From Blattabacterium cuenoti (GTDB lineage Bacteria; Bacteroidota; Bacteroidia; Flavobacteriales; Blattabacteriaceae), in contig NZ_CP059215.1 of the NCBI RefSeq assembly GCF_014252295.1, forward strand, positions 186,001 to 250,000: a stretch of 64,000 bases of DNA, given 5' to 3'. The notes beneath the pieces are model-generated. The model saw nothing but the letters and a program-made list of their open reading frames with translations, ran no database searches and was not told the DNA's origin. Position numbers and translations under genes: made by a program. Every line of letters starts with the position of its first letter. Within the stretch, counting starts at the first letter, position 1. This document shows positions 27,574-36,310 of this stretch, in pieces.

Positions 27574-28707
27574 TTACTTTTTTATTTTTTGAATGGAGTA
27601 TTTTTTAATTTGATTAATTAAATACTCGTTTTCTTTGTGAATTCCTACCGTAATTCTTAAACAATTATTGCATAAAATAATTTTGGAACGATCTCTAACA
27701 ACAATTTTTTTCCCTACCAAATATTGATAAAGATTTTTTGAAGAAAAATTGAGTTTTGTTTTAATTAATAAAAAATTAGCAGAACTAGGGTATACTTTTT
27801 CTATAATAGGAATTTTTTCTAATGATTTTTTTATATATTCTCTTTCTAAAAGAATATTTTTTAAATGATAAAAAAACAAATCTCTATTTTCGAGAGATTG
27901 TATAGCAATTTTTTGAGAATGAAGACTGATATTATATGGATGTTTAATTTTATTCATCCATTGAATAATATCTGCAGAAGCAATAGCTATTCCTATTCTC
28001 AAACCTGCTAACCCCCAAGATTTAGAAAGTGTTTGCAAAATAATTAAGTTTGGATACTTATCAATATCCAAGGATAAAGATTTTTGATTTGAAAAATCAA
28101 TATAAGCTTCATCTAAAACAACAATTCCTGTAAATTTCTTGATAAGATATTCAATATCTTTTCTTTTTATATCGTTTCCTGTTGGATTATTTGGAGAACA
28201 AATAAAAATAATTTTACTTTTCTTAGTAAGAGATTTTTCTATTTTTTCCAAATCTAATTGATATTTTTCCTTTGTAAGATAAATTTTCACAATATTTACT
28301 CCATGAATTTTTCCACTTACTTCATACATACCATAAGTAGGAGGAAAAATGATAGAATTGTCTACTTCTGGACGAGAAAAAATACGATAAATTAAATCAA
28401 TAATTTCATCACTTCCATTCCCCAAAAATATTTTAGATGAAGGTATATTTTTTAAATTAGATATTTTCTCTTTTAGTTCCTTTTGCAAAGGATCTGGATA
28501 TCTATTATAAGAGTTCAAAAAAGACAAAGGAGATCCAAAAGAATTTTCATTAGCATCTAAGAAAACATAATTTTTCTCTTTATCATGTTCTATTCTTGCG
28601 GATATATAAGGATCTACTTCTAAAATATTCTTTCTTATTATAGAATTCAGATTAAAACTAGAACTACAATTTTTATCTTTACTATTGTTCATGCATTTAA
28701 AATTCAT
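27574..28707 (-). CDS. hisC: histidinol-phosphate aminotransferase
   Basis: PLP aminotransferase (class I/II fold) converting imidazole acetol phosphate to histidinol phosphate. PLP lysine is in QTLSKSWGLAGLRIG. SPNNPTGNDIK and VLDEAYIDF are the substrate and cofactor segments. At 377 residues it is slightly longer than usual, with a hydrophilic N-terminal lead of about 25 residues before NILEVDPYISAR. It overlaps hisD by four bases. Confidence 0.95.
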   Translation of the reverse strand: MNFKCMNNSKDKNCSSSFNLNSIIRKNILEVDPYISARIEHDKEKNYVFLDANENSFGSPLSFLNSYNRYPDPLQKELKEKISNLKNIPSSKIFLGNGSDEIIDLIYRIFSRPEVDNSIIFPPTYGMYEVSGKIHGVNIVKIYLTKEKYQLDLEKIEKSLTKKSKIIFICSPNNPTGNDIKRKDIEYLIKKFTGIVVLDEAYIDFSNQKSLSLDIDKYPNLIILQTLSKSWGLAGLRIGIAIASADIIQWMNKIKHPYNISLHSQKIAIQSLENRDLFFYHLKNILLEREYIKKSLEKIPIIEKVYPSSANFLLIKTKLNFSSKNLYQYLVGKKIVVRDRSKIILCNNCLRITVGIHKENEYLINQIKKYSIQKIKK

Positions 28708-29993
28708 TTTTGTAATCTAATATTAATGGATTTTTGGTGTGCTATTAATCCCTCTTCGGAAGATAAAATATTTACACATTTCGATAAATTTTGTAATCCT
28801 TCTTTAGATATTTTTTGAAAAGTAATTTTTTTTACAAAGCTATCTACAGATACTCCACTATAAGATTTTGCATAACCATATGTAGGTAATACATGATTTG
28901 TTCCAGAAGCATAATCTCCAACACTAACTGGAGAATAATTTCCTAAAAAAACGGAACCAGCGTTAATTACTTTTTTACTCCAGTAAGAAGAATCATTACA
29001 ATTAATAATGAGATGTTCTGGAGCTATTTGATTTATTAAATCCATACATTTTTTTAAAGAAGAACAGACAATCATTTTACTATTTTTTATAGATTTTTCA
29101 ATGATATCCTGTTTTTCAGTTATTTGAGAAAATTGCTTTTTCAATTCTTCTTTTACTTTTTCTATCCAAAATTTATTGTTGGTGGTTACTAAAAGAATAT
29201 AACTTTCTGGATCATGTTCAGATTGAGATAGTAAATCGGAAGCAACATATTCAGGATTTGCTTTTTCATCAGCCATAATAACAATTTCTGAAGGACCTGC
29301 AGGGATGTCTATAGATACAATTCCATTGTGTGAAACAATTTGTTTAGCTATTGTAACATAAGAATTACCAGGTCCAAATATTTTGTATACAGAAGGAATG
29401 CTTTCAGTTCCATAAGCCATAGCAGCTATTGCTTGAACACCTCCTACTTTGTATACACTTGTTATTCCAATATATCTAGCTGTATATAATATAGATGGAT
29501 GAATATCTCCGTTCTTATTGGGAGGACTGCATAAAATAATATTTTTACATCCAGCTATTTTTCCAGGAACTCCTAACATCAATACAGTAGATAATAAAGG
29601 AGCAGATCCTCCTGGGATATACAAGCCTACTTTTTCTATTGGGATAGATTTTCTCCAACAAAAAACTCCTGTTGTTACTTCTATTTTTTTTTCTTCATGT
29701 ACTTGTTTTTGATGAAAAAATTCAATATTCTTATGTGCAATTTCTATGGATTTTTTCAAAGAATTTGAAACTTTCATGTTTGCTTTTTGAAAATCTTCTT
29801 CTGTAACTTGAAGATTTTTTACGTTAACATTATCATACTTTCTAGTATAACTTCTTACAGCAGTATCTCCATAGTTTTTTACATCATTTATAATAGGAAA
29901 CACTAAATCTGTTAACTGAGAAATTTTTTTCGATGATCTATTTAAAATAGATTTACATGTTTTGTATGTAGGATCAATATACACTTGAATCAT
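28704..29993 (-). CDS. hisD: histidinol dehydrogenase
   Basis: NAD-dependent zinc enzyme oxidising histidinol to histidine in two steps. Catalytic Glu-His is in QIAPEHLIINC, and zinc ligands appear in SQSEHDPESY and the C-terminal segment SVGDYASGTNHVLPT. FGPGNSYVTIAK and IDIPAGPSEIVIMAD are family signatures. Length 429, typical. It lies three bases after hisG and overlaps hisC by four. Confidence 0.97.
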   Translation of the reverse strand: MIQVYIDPTYKTCKSILNRSSKKISQLTDLVFPIINDVKNYGDTAVRSYTRKYDNVNVKNLQVTEEDFQKANMKVSNSLKKSIEIAHKNIEFFHQKQVHEEKKIEVTTGVFCWRKSIPIEKVGLYIPGGSAPLLSTVLMLGVPGKIAGCKNIILCSPPNKNGDIHPSILYTARYIGITSVYKVGGVQAIAAMAYGTESIPSVYKIFGPGNSYVTIAKQIVSHNGIVSIDIPAGPSEIVIMADEKANPEYVASDLLSQSEHDPESYILLVTTNNKFWIEKVKEELKKQFSQITEKQDIIEKSIKNSKMIVCSSLKKCMDLINQIAPEHLIINCNDSSYWSKKVINAGSVFLGNYSPVSVGDYASGTNHVLPTYGYAKSYSGVSVDSFVKKITFQKISKEGLQNLSKCVNILSSEEGLIAHQKSINIRLQK

Positions 29994-29996
29994 AAA

Positions 29997-30854
29997 TTAT
30001 AGTATAATTTTTTCTATTGGTAGTACTAATATATCTTGCGCTCCAAGTGCTTTTAAGTTTTCTACAATTCCCCAAAAATCATTTTCGTTTACAACGGAAT
30101 GAACAGAACTACATTCTGAATTAGCTAGAGGAAGAACAACTGGGCTTTTAATTCCTGGAAGGTAAGATATTATTTTTTCTAATCGTTCATTGGCAACATT
30201 TAATAAAATATATTTATTATTCTTTGCTTTTTTTACAGCTCTAATTCTGAATAATAATTTATCCATAATTATATTTTGAGGATGTCCTAAATATAAATTT
30301 GAAGCTAATACAGCTTCAGATTGAAGAACTGTTTCTACTTCTTTTAGTCCATTCATAAAAAGTGTAGAACCACTACTAACTAAATCGCAAATACAATCAG
30401 CTAATCCTATTCCAGGTGCAATTTCTACAGCTCCAGATATTTCGTGAATTTCTGCATTGATATATCTTTTTTTGAAAAATTCTTGAACTAAAAAAGGATA
30501 ACTTGTTGCAATTTTTTTCTCGTTTAAATCTTTTATATTATTATAAGATAAAGATTTAGGGACAGCAATAGAAAGTCTACATTTTCCAAAGCCTAAAGCT
30601 TCTTTTATTTTTATTTTTTTTCTTTTTTCTAAAAGAACATTTTTTCCTACAATTCCTATATCAGCCACTCCATCTTCTAAATATTGAGGGATATCATCAT
30701 CTCTTAAAAAAAGAATTTCTAACGGAAAGTTAAGAGCCGTTGTTTTTAATTTATCTATGCCAATATTAACTTCAATACTGCAGTCTTTCAGTAATTTTAT
30801 TGAGTCGTCATAAAGACGCCCTGATTTTTGAATAGCTATTTTAAGTTTATCCAT
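29997..30854 (-). CDS. hisG: ATP phosphoribosyltransferase, long form
   Basis: First committed step of histidine synthesis, joining ATP and PRPP. At 285 residues this is the long HisG with a C-terminal ACT-like regulatory domain (from about residue 210), the form that does not need HisZ. Signatures are IAIQKSGRLYDDSIKLL, DIGIVGKN and DLVSSGSTLFMNGL. It leads the operon hisGDCBHAF(IE). A predicted promoter and a hairpin lie in the short upstream leader. Because the regulatory domain is kept, histidine feedback may still operate, but this cannot be judged from sequence alone. Confidence 0.96.
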   Translation of the reverse strand: MDKLKIAIQKSGRLYDDSIKLLKDCSIEVNIGIDKLKTTALNFPLEILFLRDDDIPQYLEDGVADIGIVGKNVLLEKRKKIKIKEALGFGKCRLSIAVPKSLSYNNIKDLNEKKIATSYPFLVQEFFKKRYINAEIHEISGAVEIAPGIGLADCICDLVSSGSTLFMNGLKEVETVLQSEAVLASNLYLGHPQNIIMDKLLFRIRAVKKAKNNKYILLNVANERLEKIISYLPGIKSPVVLPLANSECSSVHSVVNENDFWGIVENLKALGAQDILVLPIEKIIL

Positions 30855-30868
30855 AAGGAAAAAATAAC

Positions 30869-30892
30869 AAAAGCTTACTGTTGTAAGCTTTT
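30869..30892 (-). promoter_or_regulatory. hairpin in the his operon leader
   Basis: A perfect 10-base stem (AAAAGCTTAC with its complement) and a four-base loop. On the transcribed minus strand it is followed by GTTATTTTTTCC and then the hisG ATG 14 bases from the stem. It lies between a predicted promoter and hisG with no gene upstream to terminate, so an attenuator or a translation-controlling hairpin fits best. Confidence 0.6.
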
Positions 30893-30921
30893 TAATAGTA
30901 GATTAAATTAATGCATTAAGG

Positions 30922-30929
30922 CAAATATA
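30922..30929 (-). promoter_or_regulatory. predicted -7 element of the his operon
   Basis: Reads TATATTTG on the minus strand, matching TAnnTTTG. Transcription would begin near 30915, giving a leader of about 60 bases. No clear -33 TTG at the expected spacing. Confidence 0.45.
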
Positions 30930-30986
30930 AAAACTATTTTGAATATTTTATAATTAAATTGATCAACTAAAAATAACATAATTTAA

Positions 30987-31754
30987 ATGAAAATTATTAG
31001 TTATAATATAAATGGAATAAGATCTGGAATTAATAAAGGATTATTTGATTGGATTGAAAAAAAAAATCCAGATATCTTATGCTTACAGGAAATAAAAGCT
31101 TTTCCAGAACAAATAAATACAAAAATTTTGGATAAATTAGGATACAATTATTATTGGCATCCTTCAAGAAAAAAAGGTTATAGCGGTGTCGGAATTTTAT
31201 GCAAAGAAAAACCTATTCATGTGGAATATGGAATAGGATATGATCCTATTGATGAAGAAGGGAGAGTATTGCGTATAGATTTAAAAAAATTGTCAGTAAT
31301 TAGCCTTTATCTTCCTTCAGGAAATAATATAAAAAAAAGATTGAGTTTTAAATTTCTTTTTATGAAAAAATTTTTTTTTCATATGAAAAAAATCATAAAT
31401 CAATTCAATAATCTTATTGTTTGTGGAGATTACAATATCTGTCATCATGAAATAGATATTTATGACCCTATTAAACATCAAAAAATTTCTGGTTTCTTAT
31501 TAGAAGAAAGAGAATGGATGACTAAGTTTATTAACTTAGGATTCGTAGACAGTTTTAGAAAATGTGTAAAAGATGCGCATCATTATAGTTGGTGGAGTTA
31601 CCGTTTTAATTCTAGAATAAAAAATAGAGGATGGAGAATTGATTATATTATGGTTAGATCTTTTTTAAAAGAAAAAATTAAAAATGCTTATTTATTGTCA
31701 AATGTAAAATTTTCTGATCATTGTCCTTCTGTATTAGAATTTATAGATCTATAA
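30987..31754 (+). CDS. xth: exodeoxyribonuclease III (AP endonuclease)
   Basis: Exonuclease/endonuclease/phosphatase-fold enzyme cutting at abasic sites in base-excision repair. Catalytic segments are SYNINGIRSG, ILCLQEIKA (metal-binding Glu), VCGDYNICHHEIDIY and the C-terminal GWRIDYIMV plus SDHCPSVLEF. Length 255, normal. An A10 run lies at 31057-31066. It is divergent from the his operon; the stop is two bases from tRNA-Lys on the other strand. Confidence 0.95.
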   Translation: MKIISYNINGIRSGINKGLFDWIEKKNPDILCLQEIKAFPEQINTKILDKLGYNYYWHPSRKKGYSGVGILCKEKPIHVEYGIGYDPIDEEGRVLRIDLKKLSVISLYLPSGNNIKKRLSFKFLFMKKFFFHMKKIINQFNNLIVCGDYNICHHEIDIYDPIKHQKISGFLLEEREWMTKFINLGFVDSFRKCVKDAHHYSWWSYRFNSRIKNRGWRIDYIMVRSFLKEKIKNAYLLSNVKFSDHCPSVLEFIDL

Positions 31755-31756
31755 AA

Positions 31757-31829
31757 TGACCTGACTGGGATTCGAACCCAGGACCCTTACATTAAAAGTG
31801 TAATGCTCTACCATCTGAGCTACCAGGTC
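31757..31829 (-). tRNA. tRNA-Lys (anticodon TTT)
   Basis: On the minus strand the sequence folds as a complete cloverleaf: acceptor 5' GACCTGG with 3' TCAGGTC, D-arm AGCTCAGATGGTAGAGC, anticodon loop CTTTTAA, T-loop GGTTCGAATCC. The discriminator is A and no CCA is encoded. Length 73. Confidence 0.97.
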
Positions 31830-31865
31830 TTCTAAATCAAATTATTAATCATTTCATTGAGAAAA

Positions 31866-31873
31866 CAAATATA
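31866..31873 (-). promoter_or_regulatory. predicted -7 element of tRNA-Lys
   Basis: Reads TATATTTG on the minus strand, 37 bases before the tRNA 5' end; matches TAnnTTTG. No obvious -33 partner. It lies just before the divergent aroK ATG. Confidence 0.45.
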
Positions 31874-31882
31874 CTATAAATT

Positions 31883-32398
31883 ATGAAAATCACTTTAATA
31901 GGATACATGGGAAGTGGAAAAACTTCTATAGGAGAAAGATTATCTCAGATAATAAATTATAATTTTTATGATTTAGATTCTATTCTTGTTGAAAGTGAAA
32001 AAGATTCTATTTATAATCTCTTTAAAAAAAAAGGAGAACTTTCTTTTAGAAAAAGAGAACATTCAGTTTTAAAGAAAATTTTAAAAAATAAAGATAAATA
32101 TGTTTTGTCTGTTGGAGGAGGAACTCCTTGTTTTCATAATAATATTTATTTATTGAATAGATATTCAAAAACATTTTATTTACAAACGAATAGTTATACA
32201 TTATTCAGAAGGTTACTTTTAGAAAAAAATTCAAGACCTTTAATTTCTCATCTATCTAAAAATGAATTGTTTCAATTTATTATGAAGCATTTATCACAAA
32301 GGATTTATTTTTATGAGAAATCTTATCAAAAAATTAACGTAAGTGCAAAATCTAAAGATGATATAGTTCAAGAACTTATAAAATATATTAAAATATGA
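31883..32398 (+). CDS. aroK: shikimate kinase
   Basis: Phosphorylates shikimate with ATP on the way to chorismate, the precursor of tryptophan. The P-loop GYMGSGKTSIG starts at residue 6. Substrate Arg is in ELSFRKREHSVLKK and the Walker-B-like VLSVGGGTPC is present. The lid region is LEKNSRPL. Length 171, typical. It overlaps tilS by four bases (ATGA). Together with aroA and the trp operon it supports aromatic amino acid supply. Confidence 0.95.
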   Translation: MKITLIGYMGSGKTSIGERLSQIINYNFYDLDSILVESEKDSIYNLFKKKGELSFRKREHSVLKKILKNKDKYVLSVGGGTPCFHNNIYLLNRYSKTFYLQTNSYTLFRRLLLEKNSRPLISHLSKNELFQFIMKHLSQRIYFYEKSYQKINVSAKSKDDIVQELIKYIKI

Positions 32399-33729
32399 TA
32401 ACACATCATCATGTTTTTATAGAGAAAATAAAAAAATATTTATCATTTCAAATAAAAAAAAAAGTATGTGTTGCTTTAAGTGGAGGATTAGATAGTATGG
32501 TTCTAATCAATCTATTACTTCACATTTCTAACATTGAATTAGAAGTAGCTCATTGCAATTTTACATTAAGAAATAAAGAATCGGATGAAGATGAAATTTT
32601 TATAAAAAACTTTTGTATAAAAAAAAAAATTATATGTCATGTTAAGAGATTTGATACTTTAAATTTTGCTAAAAAAAATAAATTATCCATACAAATGGCT
32701 GCTAGAAGACTTAGATATGATTGGTTTTTTGAGTTATTAAAAAAAAATTCGTATGAATACATAGTTTTAGGGCATCATCTCAATGATTCTATAGAAACTT
32801 TTTTTCTCAATATTTTGAGGGGGACTGGAATCAAAGGATTGTTAGGAATACCACATAAAAATGAAAAATTTTTACGGCCTCTTTCTGATTTTACAAAAAA
32901 AGAAATACTACATTATGCTAAAACAAAAAATATAAAATGGAGATCTGATAGTAGTAATCAAGATACTAAATATTTAAGAAATAAAATTCGTTTAATTTTA
33001 TCCGAATTTTCTTCTTTTTCATCTTTTTTTTATAGAGGGTTTGAAAAAACCATAAATTATCTTTATGATGAAAATTTTTTAATAGAAGAAAGAGTAAAAG
33101 AAATCCATCACAAAATTACAGTAGAAAAAAAAGATAATCCATTTTTTTGGAAAATAAAATGTAGTAAGATAAAAAAACTACATCCTTTATCCTTTTACTT
33201 ATTTAAATTATTTTCTCCATACGGATTTAACGATATAAAAAGTCTCAAACATCTTATTCAGGCGCAATCAGGAAAACAACTTATATCAAAAAAATATCGT
33301 ATTATTAAAAATAGAAATGATTGGATTTTAATTTCCAAAAAATTATTATCCGAAAATAATAAAAAAACTTACACGATATTCAATATAAAAGATGTTGAAA
33401 AAGTTTCATTACCTATTAATATCAGATTTTTTTTGGATCCAAAAAAAAAAGATAGAAGAAAAATTTTTCTTGTAGATTTTGATAAAATTCAATTTCCATT
33501 ATTATTTAGAACGTGGAGAAAAGGAGATTTTTTTTTCCCTATAAAAATGAAAGGTAAAAAAAAGTTAAGTAAATATTATAAAGAAAAAAAATTTTCTCTT
33601 TTGGAAAAAGAACAAACATGGTTATTGATTAACGGAAATGGAGATATAATTTTTATTGTAAAAAATCGTTTAGACGATAGGTTTAAAGTAACAAAAAAAA
33701 CAAAAAAAATATTAGGAATAAAAATATAG
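32395..33729 (+). CDS. tilS: tRNA(Ile)-lysidine synthetase
   Basis: Modifies C34 of tRNA-Ile(CAU) with lysine so that it reads AUA, a very common codon in an AT-rich genome. The PP-loop SGGLDSMVL lies near residue 30. VAHCNFTLR and LGHHLNDSIETFFLNILRGTGI are the N-type ATPase family segments, and the C-terminal domain contains FRTWRKGDFFFP. Length 444, normal. The gene carries three long A tracts: 32454-32463 (10), 32619-32629 (11) and 33441-33450 (10), all in frame as read. It overlaps aroK by four bases. Confidence 0.94.
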   Translation: MITHHHVFIEKIKKYLSFQIKKKVCVALSGGLDSMVLINLLLHISNIELEVAHCNFTLRNKESDEDEIFIKNFCIKKKIICHVKRFDTLNFAKKNKLSIQMAARRLRYDWFFELLKKNSYEYIVLGHHLNDSIETFFLNILRGTGIKGLLGIPHKNEKFLRPLSDFTKKEILHYAKTKNIKWRSDSSNQDTKYLRNKIRLILSEFSSFSSFFYRGFEKTINYLYDENFLIEERVKEIHHKITVEKKDNPFFWKIKCSKIKKLHPLSFYLFKLFSPYGFNDIKSLKHLIQAQSGKQLISKKYRIIKNRNDWILISKKLLSENNKKTYTIFNIKDVEKVSLPINIRFFLDPKKKDRRKIFLVDFDKIQFPLLFRTWRKGDFFFPIKMKGKKKLSKYYKEKKFSLLEKEQTWLLINGNGDIIFIVKNRLDDRFKVTKKTKKILGIKI

Positions 33730-33813
33730 TTAATCTATTTTCCACTACATTTACAATTTCAATTAGTATTTTTTTTAATTTTGGAGAATTAGTTGTTCTA
33801 TTTATTTATGTTT

Positions 33814-34881
33814 ATGAAAATACATAATTTCAATGCAGGACCTTCTATTTTACCCAAAGAAGTTATTAGAAAATCAGCTGAATCTGTAATCGATTTTAAT
33901 GAATCCGGTTTATCTTTACTTGAAATCTCTCATAGAAGTATAGAATTTTTAGAAATAATAGAAAGAACTACTTCTTTAGTAAGAAAAGTTATGAACTTGA
34001 ATCATGATTATGCTATTTTATTTCTTCAAGGAGGAGCTACATTACAATTTTCAATGGTACCATATAATTTGATGAATAAAGAAGCCGCCTATTTAGATAC
34101 AGGTTTTTGGGCAAAAAATGCTATTAAAGAAGCAAAAAAATTTGGAAAAGTAAAAATTCTATTTTCTGGGAAAGATCAAGAATATACATATATATTGAAA
34201 AATTATCAAATTCCATGTAATATAGATTATTTTCATTGTACATCTAATAATACAATAGTTGGAACACAGGTAAAAGTTTTTCCTAAAACATCTGTTCCGA
34301 TAGTTTGTGATATGTCTTCCGATATTTTTAGTAGAAAATTAAATTTTTGTCAATTCAGTTTAATTTATGCTTCTGCACAAAAAAATGTAAGTTCTGCTGG
34401 AATGACTATTGTCATAGTAAAAAAAGATGTTTTAGGAAAGATAAAAAGAAATATGTCATCTTATATGGATTATGAAATTCATATAAAGAATAAAAGTATT
34501 TTAAATACTCCGAATGTTTTTTCTATTTATACATCTATGTTGACTTTAGAATGGATAGAAAATAAAGGAGGTTTATCTATTTTAGAAAAAGAAAATCAAC
34601 ATAAGGCTAAATTGTTATATGACGAAATAGATAAAAATAATTTTTTTGAAAATAAAATACATAAAGAAGATCGTTCTAATATGAATGTATCCTTTTTTTT
34701 AAAAGAGAAAAAACTAGAAGAAGAATTTAATAAAATGTGGAAACAAGAAAATATTGTTGGATTAGATGGGCATAGATTTTTAGGAGGATATAGAGCTAGC
34801 ATTTATAATGCTCTTCCATTAAAAAGTGTTCAATTTTTGATTGAAGTTATGAAAGAATTTGAAAGAAAATTTTCATCATGA
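33814..34881 (+). CDS. serC: phosphoserine aminotransferase
   Basis: PLP enzyme converting 3-phosphohydroxypyruvate to phosphoserine in serine synthesis, and also used in PLP synthesis in some bacteria. The start HNFNAGPSILP is diagnostic, and the PLP lysine is in YASAQKNVSSAGMTIV. GLDGHRFLGGYRASIYNA is the C-terminal signature. The ATG at 33814 gives 355 residues; upstream in-frame ATG 33808 and TTG 33793 are less likely. It overlaps the YggS-type gene by four bases. Confidence 0.95.
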   Translation: MKIHNFNAGPSILPKEVIRKSAESVIDFNESGLSLLEISHRSIEFLEIIERTTSLVRKVMNLNHDYAILFLQGGATLQFSMVPYNLMNKEAAYLDTGFWAKNAIKEAKKFGKVKILFSGKDQEYTYILKNYQIPCNIDYFHCTSNNTIVGTQVKVFPKTSVPIVCDMSSDIFSRKLNFCQFSLIYASAQKNVSSAGMTIVIVKKDVLGKIKRNMSSYMDYEIHIKNKSILNTPNVFSIYTSMLTLEWIENKGGLSILEKENQHKAKLLYDEIDKNNFFENKIHKEDRSNMNVSFFLKEKKLEEEFNKMWKQENIVGLDGHRFLGGYRASIYNALPLKSVQFLIEVMKEFERKFSS

Positions 34882-35519
34882 TAGAAAATAGATTTTTTTC
34901 TATAAAAAAATTAATTCCTAAAAATGTAAAAATATTAGCAGTTTCTAAAAATCAAAAAATTTCTTCTATAGAAAATTTATATAAATTAGGGCAGAGAGAT
35001 TTTGGAGAGAATTATATTCAGGAGATGATGAAAAAATATAAAGTTTTGCCTAAAGATATCCGTTGGCATATGATTGGAAAAATTCAAAGTAATAAGTTAA
35101 AATATATAGTACCTTTTATTCATTTAATTCATAGCGTTCAAAACTTAGAAGAAATTCAAATAATAAATAAAATTGCATTAAAAAATAATAGAATTATTAA
35201 TTGTCTTTTACAAATAAAAATTAGCAATGAAAAAAATAAATCTGGAATAACTGAGAAAGAGTCTTATAAAATATTGGAAAATAATATTTATAATTCGATG
35301 AATAACGTTAAAATAGTAGGAATAATGGGTATGGCCTCTTTTCAAGACCTTACTAAGGTTCGTAATGAATTTTCGTATTTACATACGTTATATAATGAAT
35401 ATAAGAAAAAATACGGACATTATATACTTTCTATGGGAATGAGTCGAGATTATAACATAGCAATAAAATATGGGAGCACTATCATTAGATTAGGAACTTC
35501 TCTTTTTGGAGAAAGATGA
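34878..35519 (+). CDS. YggS/PLPBP-type pyridoxal phosphate homeostasis protein
   Basis: Single-domain alanine-racemase-fold protein that binds PLP and helps keep free PLP in balance. PLP lysine is in LAVSKNQKISSIEN. RDFGENYIQEM, WHMIGKIQSNKLKYI and LSMGMSRDYNIAIKYGSTIIRLGTSL-type C-terminal motifs are clear. At 213 residues it is a little short of the usual ~225. It overlaps serC by four bases; both are PLP-related. The 3' end is five bases from convergent trpA. Confidence 0.92.
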   Translation: MIENRFFSIKKLIPKNVKILAVSKNQKISSIENLYKLGQRDFGENYIQEMMKKYKVLPKDIRWHMIGKIQSNKLKYIVPFIHLIHSVQNLEEIQIINKIALKNNRIINCLLQIKISNEKNKSGITEKESYKILENNIYNSMNNVKIVGIMGMASFQDLTKVRNEFSYLHTLYNEYKKKYGHYILSMGMSRDYNIAIKYGSTIIRLGTSLFGER

Positions 35520-35524
35520 AAGAA

Positions 35525-36310
35525 TTAACTTCTAATATATTTTATATATTTTTTTATATTTTCTTCTAATTTATCGTCATTCGATACTAATTCCAATGAT
35601 TGAATAAAAGAACTTCCGATTATTCCTCCATTTGCATATTTACATGAAAAATCAAAGGATTTTTTGTTTTTTATTCCAAAACCAACTAATTTCGGAATAT
35701 TTGTAGATGATTGTTTTATACGTTCAAAAAAAGATACTTGTTTTTTTCCAAAAAAATCTACTACTTTTCCTGTAGTTGAATTGGAAGATACTAAATATAG
35801 AAATCCGTCAGTAATTTCACTGAGAAAAGCAACTCTATGTGAATTTGTTTGAGGAGTCACTAAAAATATCATTGATAATGAATATTTTTTAAATAAACTT
35901 TGATATTTATTAATAAAAAGATCTACAGGAAGATCTGGAATAATTAGTCCAGAAATACCTGATTTCTGGCATTTTTTTAAAAATTTATCTTCTCCAAATT
36001 TATAAATTTGATTATAATATCCCATAAGAACAATGGGTGTTTTTATTATATTTTTACATTCTTTAATTTGAGAAAATAATAAAGATAGATTCATTCCATT
36101 ATTTAATGATTTTTTGTTACTGTTTTGAATAATCATACCATCTGCCAAAGGATCGGAATAAGGAATTCCTATCTCTATCATATCAACAGAAAGATCCTGA
36201 AGTATTTTTATTATTTTTACTGTGCTATTTAAATTTGGAAATCCAGCTGTAAAATAAATGCACAATATTTTTTCACTTTTTTTTATAAATAAATTATGTA
36301 TTTTATTCAT
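35525..36310 (-). CDS. trpA: tryptophan synthase alpha chain
   Basis: Cleaves indole-3-glycerol phosphate, passing indole to TrpB through the complex tunnel. Catalytic Glu and Asp are in MIEIGIPYSDPLADGMIIQ. GISGLIIPDLP and LVGFGIKNKKS follow the normal barrel order. Length 261. It is the last gene of trpEGDCFBA and overlaps trpB by four bases. Confidence 0.96.
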   Translation of the reverse strand: MNKIHNLFIKKSEKILCIYFTAGFPNLNSTVKIIKILQDLSVDMIEIGIPYSDPLADGMIIQNSNKKSLNNGMNLSLLFSQIKECKNIIKTPIVLMGYYNQIYKFGEDKFLKKCQKSGISGLIIPDLPVDLFINKYQSLFKKYSLSMIFLVTPQTNSHRVAFLSEITDGFLYLVSSNSTTGKVVDFFGKKQVSFFERIKQSSTNIPKLVGFGIKNKKSFDFSCKYANGGIIGSSFIQSLELVSNDDKLEENIKKYIKYIRS

